Positions 1 through 12,099 of a stretch of DNA of 64,000 nucleotides are shown one piece after another (positions within the stretch are counted from its first letter, which is position 1; every line of letters begins with the position of its first letter). The notes under the pieces are model-generated. The model was not told the origin of the DNA and searched no databases. It saw only the letters and a program-made list of their open reading frames with translations. Made by a program: the position numbers and the translations under genes. The DNA is from Coniella vitis (Eukaryota; Ascomycota; Sordariomycetes; Diaporthales; Schizoparmaceae). The stretch spans positions 1,612,001 through 1,676,000 of the forward strand of contig WUJK01000009.1 in assembly GCA_011317545.1 (NCBI GenBank). Reading direction: 5' to 3'.

Positions 1-3000
1 AAGTAGGAGTATACCCTTAGCGCTATAAGCTTATTATAATTACTTCCCGGGCTAATTACCCTTACCCTAAGTATTCCCGCCGATCGCTATATCGCGCTAT
101 ACGCCTTTAGTAATACTATACGCTAGGTAATCGATTATATATAGTTTAACGTATTTTAGCCCTAGATAGCTTATTATATAGCTATAAACTACCCTAATAG
201 CTAATAGTATAAGATCTTAATTAGACTTACTTTCCTATAAAGTAGTAAACCGTATTATACCTATTATATATATAATAGTAAGGGTATTATTTATAGAGAA
301 TCTTTATAAATTACTTCTAAGAAGGTAAACTATACCTAATAGTTTATAAATACCCTTTATAAATATATTTTACGGAAAGGGGTATTAGGGGGCCCGGTTA
401 AGCCCTCCGGCTAATCCCGCTACCTCCGCTTAGCTATTATATAATATACCTAATACCGAAGCGAAAGCTTATTAGAATAGCCCGTTTTATAATAATAGCT
501 TATCTTTAGCCGGCTAAACCGATAGTAATATACTTTAAAATCGTTATAACTAGTCCTTATAGCTATAAAGAGAGCTAGCTATTAGTAGTTTAATAAAAGG
601 GCCGGCTATATTATAATACGAAAGCTTAGCCCCTAAGCGTTATATTAGCTAGATAAGATTACCTACTAATATATTTATTATATCTTCTTAGAGCTTCTAA
701 TTTCCTTTCGAGATAAGGTCTATATACCCGAGGTAGTAGGGCTTATTACCTGCCCTATTAGGGAGAGTATTATACCCCTCTTTATAAGGATATCTATAAG
801 CTTATTCCTAGCTATACCTATATAACTAAGGCTTTAGAGGATAGTTATTAACTATCCCTTTATAAAGTACTATTTATAAAGAGCCTAAAAGCTTCGGAAA
901 GCCTATTATAAGGTAATAAGTATATTACCCTATAATCCTTAGATAACCGAGGTATTATCTATATAGATAAATACCGCTAATAATACTATTTCTAGTATTA
1001 GTTATAATCCTATAAGCGCCCTAACCGCCTTAATATCGAAAACGTATAAGTATTTATAAAGTACCCTAATAGTAATAATAATAAATACCCTATCCCTTAT
1101 TATAATATATACGTAGCCTACCCTATACTTAAATCCCTCCTAAACTTTAAAGCTATCTATATATACTATTATAACGTCCGGTAATAGGGTTATATATTAT
1201 ATATTATAATATATAGCTACTTCCTCCTTAAGGTAACCGATATTAGGGTTTAATATAATATAATTAGGATATCGGGGGGTTAGTAAAGCCGGCTTAAATA
1301 TAATAGGAAAGCTATATATAGCGTTTATAAAGCGTATATTAAATACCCTAAGGTTATATCTTATAGGAATATATATCCGTTTATAAAAGGGGTATTTTAT
1401 ATTTAATAGAGTATATTATAAGCCGGCTCGATAAACCGCCGCTCCTAGTATAAGCCTAGCTATAGGGAAGCCTGCTTTATAAAGGGCTATTACTATATAT
1501 ACCGTCCTCTACGCCGGTAATACCCCTTTAGCGCCCTTTACTAATAGTTAATCCGCTTTCTTAAGCTATACTATAGGTATATAGCCCGGTCGAAACTAGG
1601 CGTCCGCTATATATATAAGTATCGGGATAAGTATTACTATAACCGCTTTATAAAGAGATATTATAGGGGGGCTATATTATACCTTCTTAAGGCTCCTAAG
1701 GTAGGCTATAACCTTTATTATCTTATAAACCCTTTCCTTAATATACCTTCTACTTATAAAACGCTTATTAAACTAAAATCCTAGCTAACGGAAGCTAACT
1801 ACTTTAGAATAGGAGGGTATATTAATAATAGGCTTTATACGCTTACCGCTTATTATAATAGCCGGCTATACCGCCTCCCTATACCTTAAGAAGTAGAAAA
1901 CTTTCGTTTTTTTCGCTATAAACTATATTATATTCCTCGAAGCCTAATCGTTAACGCTCGTTATATCCGTTTTTAGTAGTATTATATTTTTCTCCGTATT
2001 ATTAGATATATAGAGGAAGAGAATATTATCTATATAGTAGAAATACCTATTATTACCCTATAGAATAAGTTTAGAAAGGTAGATTATATATAATACCGGC
2101 GAGAGAAATAAGCCTTAGGGTATATTATATCTTACCGAGGAGAAACCTATTATTAACCTATCTAAGCGGATCCGTATTAGCTATACTATTAAGAAGGAGG
2201 TTACTAAATTTAATAATAGGAGTAGGAAACTAAGGACTTATAGCTATATAACTAGTTTATTAAGGAGGACGGTATTAAACGCCCCTTATATATCCCTAGT
2301 TACTATTATAATAACCTACCCTTAGGAGAATACTAGCTTAACGTTATATATAAGTATTATTATAAGGTTTATTACGGAGCGTTTTAATAGCGCTTTATAA
2401 TATTATAGGTTAAGGACCCCTTTAATAAGTAGGATTTAGAAGAGCTTATATACGATTAGCCTTTCGAGCCTTTTAGAAAAGGTAGAAAGGAGAGTAATAG
2501 GCTTATATAATCTAAGGCTACCTATATCCCTTTTACTTAGCTTAGGGTATATTAATACCTTAGTATAACGCTAAGGTAAAGGAAAGTAACTTATAATAAA
2601 ATAATAATTATAAAGCCGAATTAGAAGGGGGCTAATATTATCCTAATACTCCTTTAATAGGGATATTAAGGTATTATTTACCCCGGGAGAGGTAAATTTA
2701 ACTCGGATAATATACTCCTCTACCTTTTTAAGTATAGCCGTATAACCTTATTAGAAACGAGCTTTAAAAGCGTTTTAGCCCTTAAACAGGTTTTTAACTA
2801 GGTTATTATCCCTAGAGAATTACTATAAAATCTTATCTCGTAATAGGCTCGTTTTCTTAATAGGGTCCTTATATAATATATTATCCCCTATATATAGCGG
2901 GGGAGTTTATAACGGTATAGCTAGCTTATATTACCCCGCTATCCTAAAGATATCTATATCCGAAGCTATTATATCGATCCTACCTTATTAGAAAGCTTAC

Positions 3001-5866
3001 CAATATACTCGAATAGCCCCTTCGAAGGTATTCCTAGCTACCTAAAACTCCCTCGAATAAATCCGATAATTATATCGGGCCTTAATATACGCCCGGTATA
3101 CCTCCTTTACCCTATTATCCTACTAAAAGGCTTAGGAATAAGGTTATAGCTATTACCCTACTACCTTTAGGGCCTTATCCTAAAGATAATCTAAGCGGGT
3201 TACCTAATCGTTTAAAGAAGCTAAGCTCTCCGCTTATAAAAGGGGCGGTATATCTATTAACCCTATTTCTAAAAGGCCCTTAAAGGCCGGGAGGGATTAT
3301 AAGTTTACCTATAACCGTACTAACTATTCCTAGGAGAGTAAAGGATTATTACCGATAATCGTAATAAGGGTTTTATAATTAGAGCTAGTATATAGGTTAA
3401 GAATAACCTTTATAGCTATATTTAGAATATTAGAGAAGATTAGGTTAAAGACCCCCCTTCGGATATATATAGGGACGCCCGGGGTATTTATAAAGAATAT
3501 ATTTCTAAATAGTATTTAGTCTTTAACTTAATTGTTACCCCTTTCGTTAAGCTTACCCGGCTTATAAAAAGTATAAACTATATTAAAATCGCCCTTAATT
3601 ATTTATCTCTATATAAGTAGATTATTTAATATATAATCGAATATTATATCCTCCCTAAGCGCCCGGTAAATATTTACTAAAAGGACCCCTAATACCTTTA
3701 GCTAGAATCTATCCCTTATAATAAGGGGCTATTATTACTTTATATATAGCCTACGACCCTATTATATATATATTAGGACCCGGGGCTTATTATCGAGTAA
3801 TTCCTACCGCCTTTCCTTATAATAAGCTATTAGATCCCCTTCTTAATTATCTATTAACGAGAAAAGCTTATAAGTAGAATACCTTTAAGTTCTCGTATTA
3901 TATATCGTATATAGCTTCTAGACCTATATAATATCTACCCCCTATTTAGTATAAAGTATTAATAGTATAATATAGGTATATTATTTCTTCCTTATATTTA
4001 CTTAAGCGATTATAAGAAAAGCCCCCCGGCTATCGGAAGGGTATATCCTATTTATATATAGGGGGAATAATAATATTTAAGCCCCCCTAGGAGCTAAGGA
4101 TTATAACCGTATTATTATCGTCCTCGATTATATCTACCGGGGGTATAAGCTCTCTCTTTATAGCGGGGCTAGGACCCTCCGGAGGCGGCGTATTAGCCGG
4201 GTTAAGCTACGGGCGCTATTATAAGCCGGTCGGCGGTATATAATTACGGATATTATTATAAGGCTATTTCCGGGAAGGGCTTTCGATAAATAGCTATTCT
4301 ATAGGCTTAATAGGGGGTTAAGGCTCCCGCTAGCTATTAGTAGTATCTATAGCTATATTTATATCGTTATAGCGGGCCTTATTTATATTCCTAATCTTTT
4401 TAAGCTTAGAGATAAATAGGTAATAAAGCTACCTATTAATTATCGTAGGGGCGGTAGTATAATTAAGGTAGCTCGAGTAAACTAGCCTATAATAATTAAT
4501 ATACTTAGGGGGAAGCGTATAAACCTCCCCTTCCTAAGTATATTAGGTGTTAAAGTAGATAGGGTATTACCTACTCCTTATATAATACTTAGTTAAATAA
4601 TAGCTAAGATAGCCGTCCGTATAGAAAAAGAGCTTTTCCGTCTTTTATACGAACCGGGTATAAGGTAGGTTAAAGACTTAGAAGGGTTATACTTTATATA
4701 AAAAGGATACTAATTAGGTAGTAATACCTATAATAAGGTTATATCCGTTTATAGAAAGCCTATAGAAAATAGGCTTAACTTCTATTTATATTATAGCCTC
4801 CTTTCGGATATACTCTTTAGGAAAAACCCTTTAATAGGTAAAAGGGTTATAAAGCTCCTTCGGAACCCTAGTCGCTATATAAGTAACCTAGATTTATAAT
4901 ATAATCGCCGAGGATACCTATATTAGCTTTAATAACTTATCCCTTAAAAGGTTAGCGAAAAGCTTATCCCGAACCTCCTTATTAATAAGGTATAAAGCCT
5001 AACCGATAGGGGTTTTAATAATTATTATTATATTAGTTATAAGGATCTAAAGCCGAATATAAATACTTAGTTTAAATCCCTAAAGGGGCAAGCCTATAAG
5101 TATATTATAAGGGGTAGCCCTAAGGAGGATTTATATATCCTATCCCCGCTATCGGCCGTATTAAGGGCCGGCTTTTCGAATATAGCGAGCCGGCTCCGCT
5201 AGGAGCTTAATAGCCGCGCTTATAATAATAGCCTAGCTTCGACCCTATTAGGGGTATTAGGTAGGTAAAGGTAGCTATTAGGGGTAAAGTATTATCTATA
5301 AAGTAGTAACGGGAGGAATCGGGTATATCGGAATAGGCCGGCTAATAGCCGGGTTCGATAAAAAATCTTTAAGCTTACGCCTAACTATAACTAGGATTTA
5401 GGAATATACTCTCTCTATATAAAAATACTCCTCGCTTTATAAAGGGCCTTTAAAGGTATTAACTAGTTTTCTTAGGGTCTTATCTACTATTAATAGGATT
5501 ATCTTCCGAGCTATAAATATATAATATACGCTTATAAGGAGGGTCCTAACTATATTAGGGGTAAGGGGGTTATCTTAATAAGTAATAATATCCTCTTATA
5601 ACTATAGCGTAGTACTATAATACCTCTTCTGCTATATAAGGGAGTAAATCGAATCTATAATAGAACTAATATCCGTCCTAGGTATTAATCCCTTAGGCGG
5701 CGGCGAGCCGCCCTACGTTATATCCGTAGGTAGGGCCTCCTACGAGGCTATCCCGCGACCGTATTTACCTATATATAAATAGCTTAGATATTAGTAAATT
5801 ATTAGCAAAACCGTATATACCCTTAATAAAAGCAGGCGTATACGAGAAAAGTATCGGGAAAGATAC
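1..5866 (-). mobile_element. RIP-degraded LINE (non-LTR) retrotransposon, copy A, 3' end beyond window
   Basis: On the minus strand, with many stops, characteristic LINE motifs can still be read. A reverse transcriptase block at 2,094-2,120 reads P-stop-GLFLSPV, matching the family motif PQGSxLSP with CAA turned to TAA. The catalytic box at 2,022-2,039 reads YYIDNI, a decayed Y-x-D-D box, followed by LFLYISNNTEKN. The apurinic-type endonuclease has GDFN at 3,582-3,593 and LYTSSNYKTLITI near 3,360-3,400, matching the family's SDHE-containing region. ORF1-like coding remnants lie 5' of this, around 4,440-4,750. The 5' end is near 5,866, where homology with copy B's 5' end stops; the 3' end lies left of position 1. 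CA/TG dinucleotides are nearly absent (none in 1-750), as expected after RIP. The element cannot encode a working protein. Clade (Tad1-like or I-like) is not decided. Confidence 0.88.
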
Positions 5867-8443
5867 GGGATAGATTATAAAGTTACCCGTTATTATATTA
5901 GCTATTCTTAGGGTAATAAAGGGCTATTACCTATAATAGTAATAAGGGTCTTATAATTAGAGCTAGTATATAGGCTAGGAGCTATCTTTATAATTATATC
6001 TATAATATTTAAAAAGATAAGGTTTAAAACTCTATCTTTAATATATATTAGAATACCTAGGGTATTTATAAAAAATATATTTCTAAATAATATCTAATCC
6101 TTAACCCGGTTATTACCCTTTTTATTAGACTTACCCGGCTTATAAAGAGTATAAATTATATTTAGATTATCCCCGATTATTTATCTTTATATAAGAGGAT
6201 TATTTAAAATATAATCGAATATTATATCCTTCCTAAATACCTAATAAATATTAATTAGAAGAATTCCTAATACCTTTAGTTAAAATCCGCCTCTTATAGC
6301 TAGGGGCTATTATTATATTATATATAGCCTATAGTCCTATTATATATATATTAAAATCCGGGGCTTATTACCGAGTAACTCCTACCGCTTTTCCTTATTA
6401 TAGGCTATCGGATCCCCTCCTTAATTATTTACCGGCGAGAAAAGCTTATAAATAGGGTATCTCTAAGTTCTTATATTATATATTATATATAGCTCCTAAA
6501 CCTATATAATATCTACCCCCTATTTAATATAAAGTATTAATAATATAATATAAGTAGATTATTTCTTCCCTATATTTATTTAAGCGATTATAAGAAAAGC
6601 TCTCCGGCTATCGGAAGGATATACTCTATTTATATAAAGGGTAGGTAAAAGTATTCGAACCCCTTTAAGAGCTAAGGATTATAACTATATTATTTTTATC
6701 CCTAGTTATATCCGTTAAGGGGGTAGAGTCTCTAATTATATTAGAGTTAGGACCCTCCGGAGGTAATATAATAGCCGAGTCGAGATATAAGTATTATTAT
6801 AAGCTAGCTAGTAGTATATAATTATAGATATTATTATAAGCCTGCTTCCGGAAAAGGACCCTAATAAATAGTTATTCCGTAAGCTTAATAGAAGGTTAAA
6901 GCTCCTATTAGCTATTAGTAATATCTATAGCCGTATTTATAATATTATAGCGGGCTTTACTTATATTCCTAATCTTCTTAAATTTAGAAATAAATAGGTA
7001 ATAGAATTACCTATTAATTATTATAGGGGTAATAGTATAATTAAGGTAGTTAAAGCGGACCGGCTTATAATAATTAATATATCTAAGAGGAAGTATATAA
7101 ACCTCCCCTTCCTAAATATATTAAGTATTAGAATAAATAGGGTATTACTTATTCCTTATATAACGTTTAGTTAAATAATAGTTAAAATAGCTATTTATAA
7201 AGAAAGAAAGCCTTTCTACTTTTTATATAAGCCGGGCTTAAGGTAAGTTAAAAACCTAAAAGGGTTATATTTTATATAAAAAAGATATTAGTTAAATAAT
7301 TATACCTATAATAGGGTTATATCCGTTTATAGATAGCTTATAGGAAATAAGCTTAACTCCTATTTATATAATAGCCTCCTCCCGGATATATTCCTTAAGA
7401 GATACCCTTTAATAAATAAAGGGGTTATATAGCTCCTTTAAAACCCTAATCGTTATATAAATAACCTAGGTTTAAGGTATAATTACCGAGGATACTTATA
7501 TTAACTTTAATAGCTTATCTTTTAAAGGGTTAATAAAGAGCTTATTATAAACCTCCTTATTTATAAGGTATAAAGCTTAGCTTATAAGGGTTTTAATAAT
7601 TATTATTATATTAATTATAGGGATTTATAGTTAAATATAAATATTTAGCTTAAATCCCTAAAGAGGCGAGCTTATAAATATATTATAAAGAATAGCTTTA
7701 AGAAGGATACTTATATCCTACTTATACTACCGGCTAAGTTAAAGGCCGGCCTTTTAAATATAATATATAGGCTTTATCGAGAGCTTAACGGCTATATTTA
7801 TAATCGTTATCTAACTATAACCCTATTAAAAGTATTAGATAAGTAAAAGAAGCTATTAAAAGTAAAATATTACTTATAGGGTAATAGCGGAAAGGGTTAA
7901 GTATATCGGAGTAGGTTAGCTAATAGCTAGGTTCGGTAAGAGATTTTTAAGTTCCCGTTTAGTTATAGCTAGGAGTTAGGAGTATACCCTCTCTATATAA
8001 AGATACTCCTCGCTTTATAAAGGACCTTTAAAGGTATTAACTAGCTTTCTTAGGGTTTTATCTACTACTAATAAAATTATCTCCCGGGTTATAAATATAT
8101 ATTATACGCCTATAAAGAGGGTCCTAACTATATTAGGGGTAAGGGGGTTATCTTAATAAGTAATAATATCCTCTTATACCTATAGCGTAGTATTATAATA
8201 CCTTTTCTATTATATAGGGGAATAAATTAAATCTAAGATAGAACTAATATCTATCCTAGGTATTAGTTCCCTAGGCGGCGAAGGGCCGCCTTACGTTATA
8301 TCCGTAGGGAGGGCCTCTTTTAAGGCTATCCTACGACCGTATTTACCTATATATAAATAGGTCTAGTATTAGTAAATTATTAGCAAAACCGTATATACCC
8401 TTAATAAAAGCAGGCGTATATAAGAGAAGTATCGGGAAGGATA
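5867..8443 (-). mobile_element. RIP-degraded LINE, copy B: 5' portion only
   Basis: This stretch aligns to copy A with a constant offset of 2,578 bases, checked at 3,363/5,941, 4,243/6,821, 5,801/8,379 and 5,851/8,429. It therefore has no net insertion or deletion. Most differences are C/T or G/A changes, with some transversions. It contains the 5' leader, ORF1 region and endonuclease; the minus-strand frame near 5,930-6,030 reads NLIFLNI then PSLYTSSNYKTLITI without a stop. Homology ends just after the endonuclease at about 5,867-5,873, exactly where copy A's 5' end begins, with a short CGGGA-like match at the joint. The outer end near 8,443 is the element's 5' end and is also where CA/TG depletion relaxes. 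B may be split by insertion of A, or be a partial duplication. Confidence 0.83.
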
Positions 8444-9016
8444 ATTTATATTATATTAACGTTATATAATCGATATAATAATATTACTTAATATTTATAA
8501 GGTTATTGCTTCTTTTTATTATAATCTAATGCTTTTATAGGTTATAATTATTGAGTTTCCTCGAGTTCGGCTTTTTTTAAGCTATTTTTACTTCGTTACT
8601 TTTAATAATAATAATAGATTATAATTATTTATAATACTTTAAATTATAATTTATATATAATATAAAATTCTTCTTATTTTATTTATACTTTTATGCTTAG
8701 TAATAAGTTTTGAATAAGCGGAAATTATCTTCTATTATATTTTCTAATTTCCAATAGTAGAAGTGGGGCCTTAACTTGAAAATCTTAGTTAAGCAGTAAT
8801 AGCTCTCCAACGCGTCGATCATCGCACCTGCCACCGCGTCTCACTAGGTTTCATACCTACTTTATCGCGCCTACTATGTATGCCCGCTCGTTTTAGATAA
8901 GTTCTTACCTTGGAAGAATTCTGATCTTCCCACTTACTCACTGCCTGCATATACTCCCTTCTCGACTTCGATACTGACTTCTAGGTCCAACAATAAACAA
9001 AAGCTCAGTAATCGGA
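8444..9016. other. AT-rich boundary and promoter region
   Basis: Up to about 8,760 the DNA is still AT-rich, but CA and TG dinucleotides reappear (for example attgct and aatgc), unlike the LINE block. From about 8,770 composition becomes ordinary. No gene is seen. The right part must hold the promoter of the H3K9 methyltransferase gene that starts at 9,017. Confidence 0.6.
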
Positions 9017-10317
9017 ATGGAAGCTATCACTGAACATCACTTCTTCAATCACAATGACAATCAATATGTAATTAATTGCTTCTCCAGACGTCGCAGCCAT
9101 GCACAAAAGCTGACCAGCCACAGAATACCGTCGAGCAGCGTCAAGACTGTCATCTGTGCCAAATCCGCACCTTCAAATCTCACAAGTCTTTGCCTATCAC
9201 GATAGTCAACAGCACTGGCGACGGCGCCGTGCTTCCACCTAACTTCCAATTCACTCAACAATCCATCCTGCGTGACGGTGTCACTCCTGCTGCAAACGAG
9301 TTTCGCTATGGGTGCAACTGCGAGAATGAGGAGTCTTGCATGTACGCAGGATGTGGCTGCCTGGACGAGGTGGCAGGATCTGACAGCGAGCCCGAAGAAG
9401 ACGTGGCCTTTAACGAGCCTGACCAAGAAGACTTAGATATCCTCGAATGGGCCGCAAGTACGCAGAAGCGACCAAGCTGGGCAAACCAGAGACGAAGCAG
9501 GCGTAGCTCTACTGATGATGCTGTTGTGCCGCGTTATGGCAGTGACGCCAATGCCCGGTCCAAGAAACGCTTCGCCTACCATTCGCGAGGCGCCAAAACA
9601 GGTCTCTTACGGGGGTCTATGCTCAAAGATTCCCGTGCTCCTATCTATGAGTGCCACGAGGGATGCCACTGCAGCAAAGAAAAGTGTCCAAATCGCGTTG
9701 TAGAGAGAGGCAGACAGGTTCCTCTGCAGATCTTTCGGACGGAGGACAAACGAGGCTGGGGTAAGTGCTGCTTTACACTTTTTTTGGCCGACGGAATCCA
9801 ATGTACAATAAACCTTGCTTACTGACAATGTTGTTTGATTGTAGGTGTAAAGACCATGCGCCAGTTAAAGCGCGGCCAGTTCGTCGATTGTTACTTTGGC
9901 GAAGTCATTACGGCTGACGAGGCCGAAAGGCGACGACACCTCGCAAGTATGGCCCAGAAAAAGGATGTATACCTGTTCGCCTTAGATAAATTCACGGATC
10001 CCACCTCTAGAGATCCTCGTCTGCGAGGGCCGCCGCTCGAGGTCGATGGAGAATTTATATCTGGCCCAACTCGATTCATCAACCACAGCTGCGACCCCAA
10101 TCTCCGTATCTTCGCGCGTGTGGGAGATCTCGCTGATAAGCACATCCACGACCTTGCTCTCTTTGCGGTGAAAGACATAGAAAAGGGTGAAGAGCTCACA
10201 TTTGATTATGTCGATGGGCAAGAAGAGATCGAAAGCAACGCCAGAGACGCTGCGTTGCAGGGTGAAATGACCAAGTGTCTGTGCGGAAGCAAAAAGTGCA
10301 GAGGGTACTTGTGGTGA
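9017..10317 (+). CDS. dim-5: Histone H3K9 methyltransferase, DIM-5/Clr4/SUV39 (KMT1) type
   Basis: Exons 9,017-9,067, 9,124-9,760 and 9,845-10,317 give 386 aa. The first intron (56 nt) is my inference: it has GTAATT, a CTGAC branch site and CAG, and it restores an N-terminus reading MEAITEHHFFNH, like Neurospora DIM-5. The pre-SET zinc cluster has all nine cysteines, split into CNCENEESCMYAGCGC (about 81-96) and CHEGCHCSKEKC (about 194-205) by a long acidic/basic linker. The SET core has RGWGV (227-231), NHSCDPN (309-315) and ELTFDYV (346-352), where the Phe before Asp-Tyr is the position linked to trimethylation in DIM-5. The post-SET is CLCGSKKC then RGYLW at the C-terminus. The enzyme methylates H3K9 in chromatin to form heterochromatin and, in Neurospora, directs DNA methylation to RIP-mutated repeats. 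It lies less than 0.6 kb from such a block. Confidence 0.95.
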
Positions 10318-12099
10318 AATCGCCTCTTTACAATGGTTACGATTTAGGTGTTCATTTGCTGTCGGGAAACAGTGACATATCTACATTGTTCTCTAGTGAG
10401 CAGATGGACTTGGCCAACGTTCCCCATCAAGTCCACGCGAAAGAATATTCGGATCTATGAACATCTACAGGACCATATGTCCTAGTTGTGCCTACGTCGA
10501 TGGCAATCCAATAAGGTGTGAGGCCTAAGACACTTCAACACCATGCTTCAAAGTCTAACCAGCACGACGACAGCTCCAAGCTGAGTTACACGACTTACAC
10601 AGGCCTGCCACTACTAAACCCACAGGCGCGCCTCATCACTTATCGGTCATGCGAGTAAGATGCGCGTTCTGAGTATTGGCAATGTGGCGCTTATGATCTT
10701 ATGCTCGAAATTTCTCGCACACTACCGTCATCGCAGATAACCAATATCCTGGTTGATTGCATGTGCCACGCCATCTCACAAAGCGTTCATGATATCCATT
10801 TGAATTGTTGTTACTTCTTTCTGAATTCTTTCGAGCACACTTGGCTAGTGAACCATGACAGCCCACACCGTCCAGCTAAGCAGCAAACAATAATCTCATG
10901 TAATGAGTCTAATAAGGTTACAGTGCAAAGTCTCCAAACCGCGACGCCAATTCGCTTGGTCTTCTTCTCGCTTCCATTCTGCGGCGCGAATCGATAGCAA
11001 CAGCATACGCCGAAGAGCATCAGATATCGGACCTACTAAAGCTACACTACATTACGTTGCCCAACTCTTGTGGTGCATAATGTGGCACGCGCGGCTTAAA
11101 TACCCCTGTCGACCTTCCATGGTATGGTTATCACAGGGACGACGGTATTGCAGACCCATTTCTAAGGTCGCAACTTAACTCAGTACCTTTGATGCTAATT
11201 AACTATCTGATAACAATCAATAAACTACTGCGCGCAAGCTCTAGGTCTTCTCTACTTCATCCTCCCCTTTCCCTTGTCTTCATGCTGCTGTGCAGTCTCG
11301 TCATTCCCGTCAACTTATTAGCAATCGCATAAAATGACACGGTGACAAACCTATACGCCCGCAAACCGTAAATGCTTGTCAACCATGTAGTTGCCAGCGC
11401 CGATGAATTTATAAGTTTCCTTGAGCCTTTGAAACCGGGTTCCGCGGTATCAGAGATCCTCATACCATTCTTGTCGGAGTTACAAGTCACAAGGCGATAT
11501 ATATAGACGTTTGCGACGGGAACTCGCCTTTTGCTGTGGTAGTAGCATAGACCGTTCTCAATATCGTCAGCTAGCCATGGCTGAGCTTGAATGAGTCTGG
11601 TAAGCAACTGCTGAATTGTATCCATTGACATGGAGGCTTGTTCGTCTCTTGAAGCTTTGTATACTTTTGATGACCGGAAGTATGAGATCTTTCTATCGCT
11701 GTGAAAACACTCATTGGTCGGATTGCGCGTAGTTGTGAAAAAATGTGCAAACAGCGGTATCCAAGACGCATCGGTGGGCTTTCCCACTGAAACCTTCAAC
11801 AACTAGCGAGTCTTTAGATTGTTGAGTCGTCACTACAAACAAATTCCAGGTAATAGTATGGTACGCAACATCCTCACTACTTTTTAAGTGCCGTGGGTGT
11901 GTGGGCCGAAGAAGTCATCATGCTGCATTTGTAACTTGGCTCCCTATTTCCTACTAAGCTTGAAGCTATCGAGACTTGCCATGAACACGTAACCATTCCA
12001 CTTGAGTTCATATCTAATTTTGACAGGCTTTGCCATCCTCTTCACACAAGATGAGTTCCCCCCTCTACAGCACATCCATGCATGGGTTTGTGACCACCA
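10318..12099. other. Intergenic, no supported gene
   Basis: This 1.8 kb lies between the H3K9 methyltransferase gene and the convergent 3' end of the beta-COP gene. A minus-strand stop-free frame at 11,257-11,802 has no good start and no recognisable domain. Nothing else stands out. Confidence 0.5.

Noticed and set aside
9068..9087. 20-nt GT..AG segment as intron in the H3K9 methyltransferase gene
   Set aside because: It is too short for splicing. The 56-nt intron 9,068-9,123 has a branch site and a better protein match.
11257..11802. 181-codon open frame on the minus strand
   Set aside because: It begins with TTG rather than ATG, has no recognisable domain, and no upstream exon could be joined convincingly.
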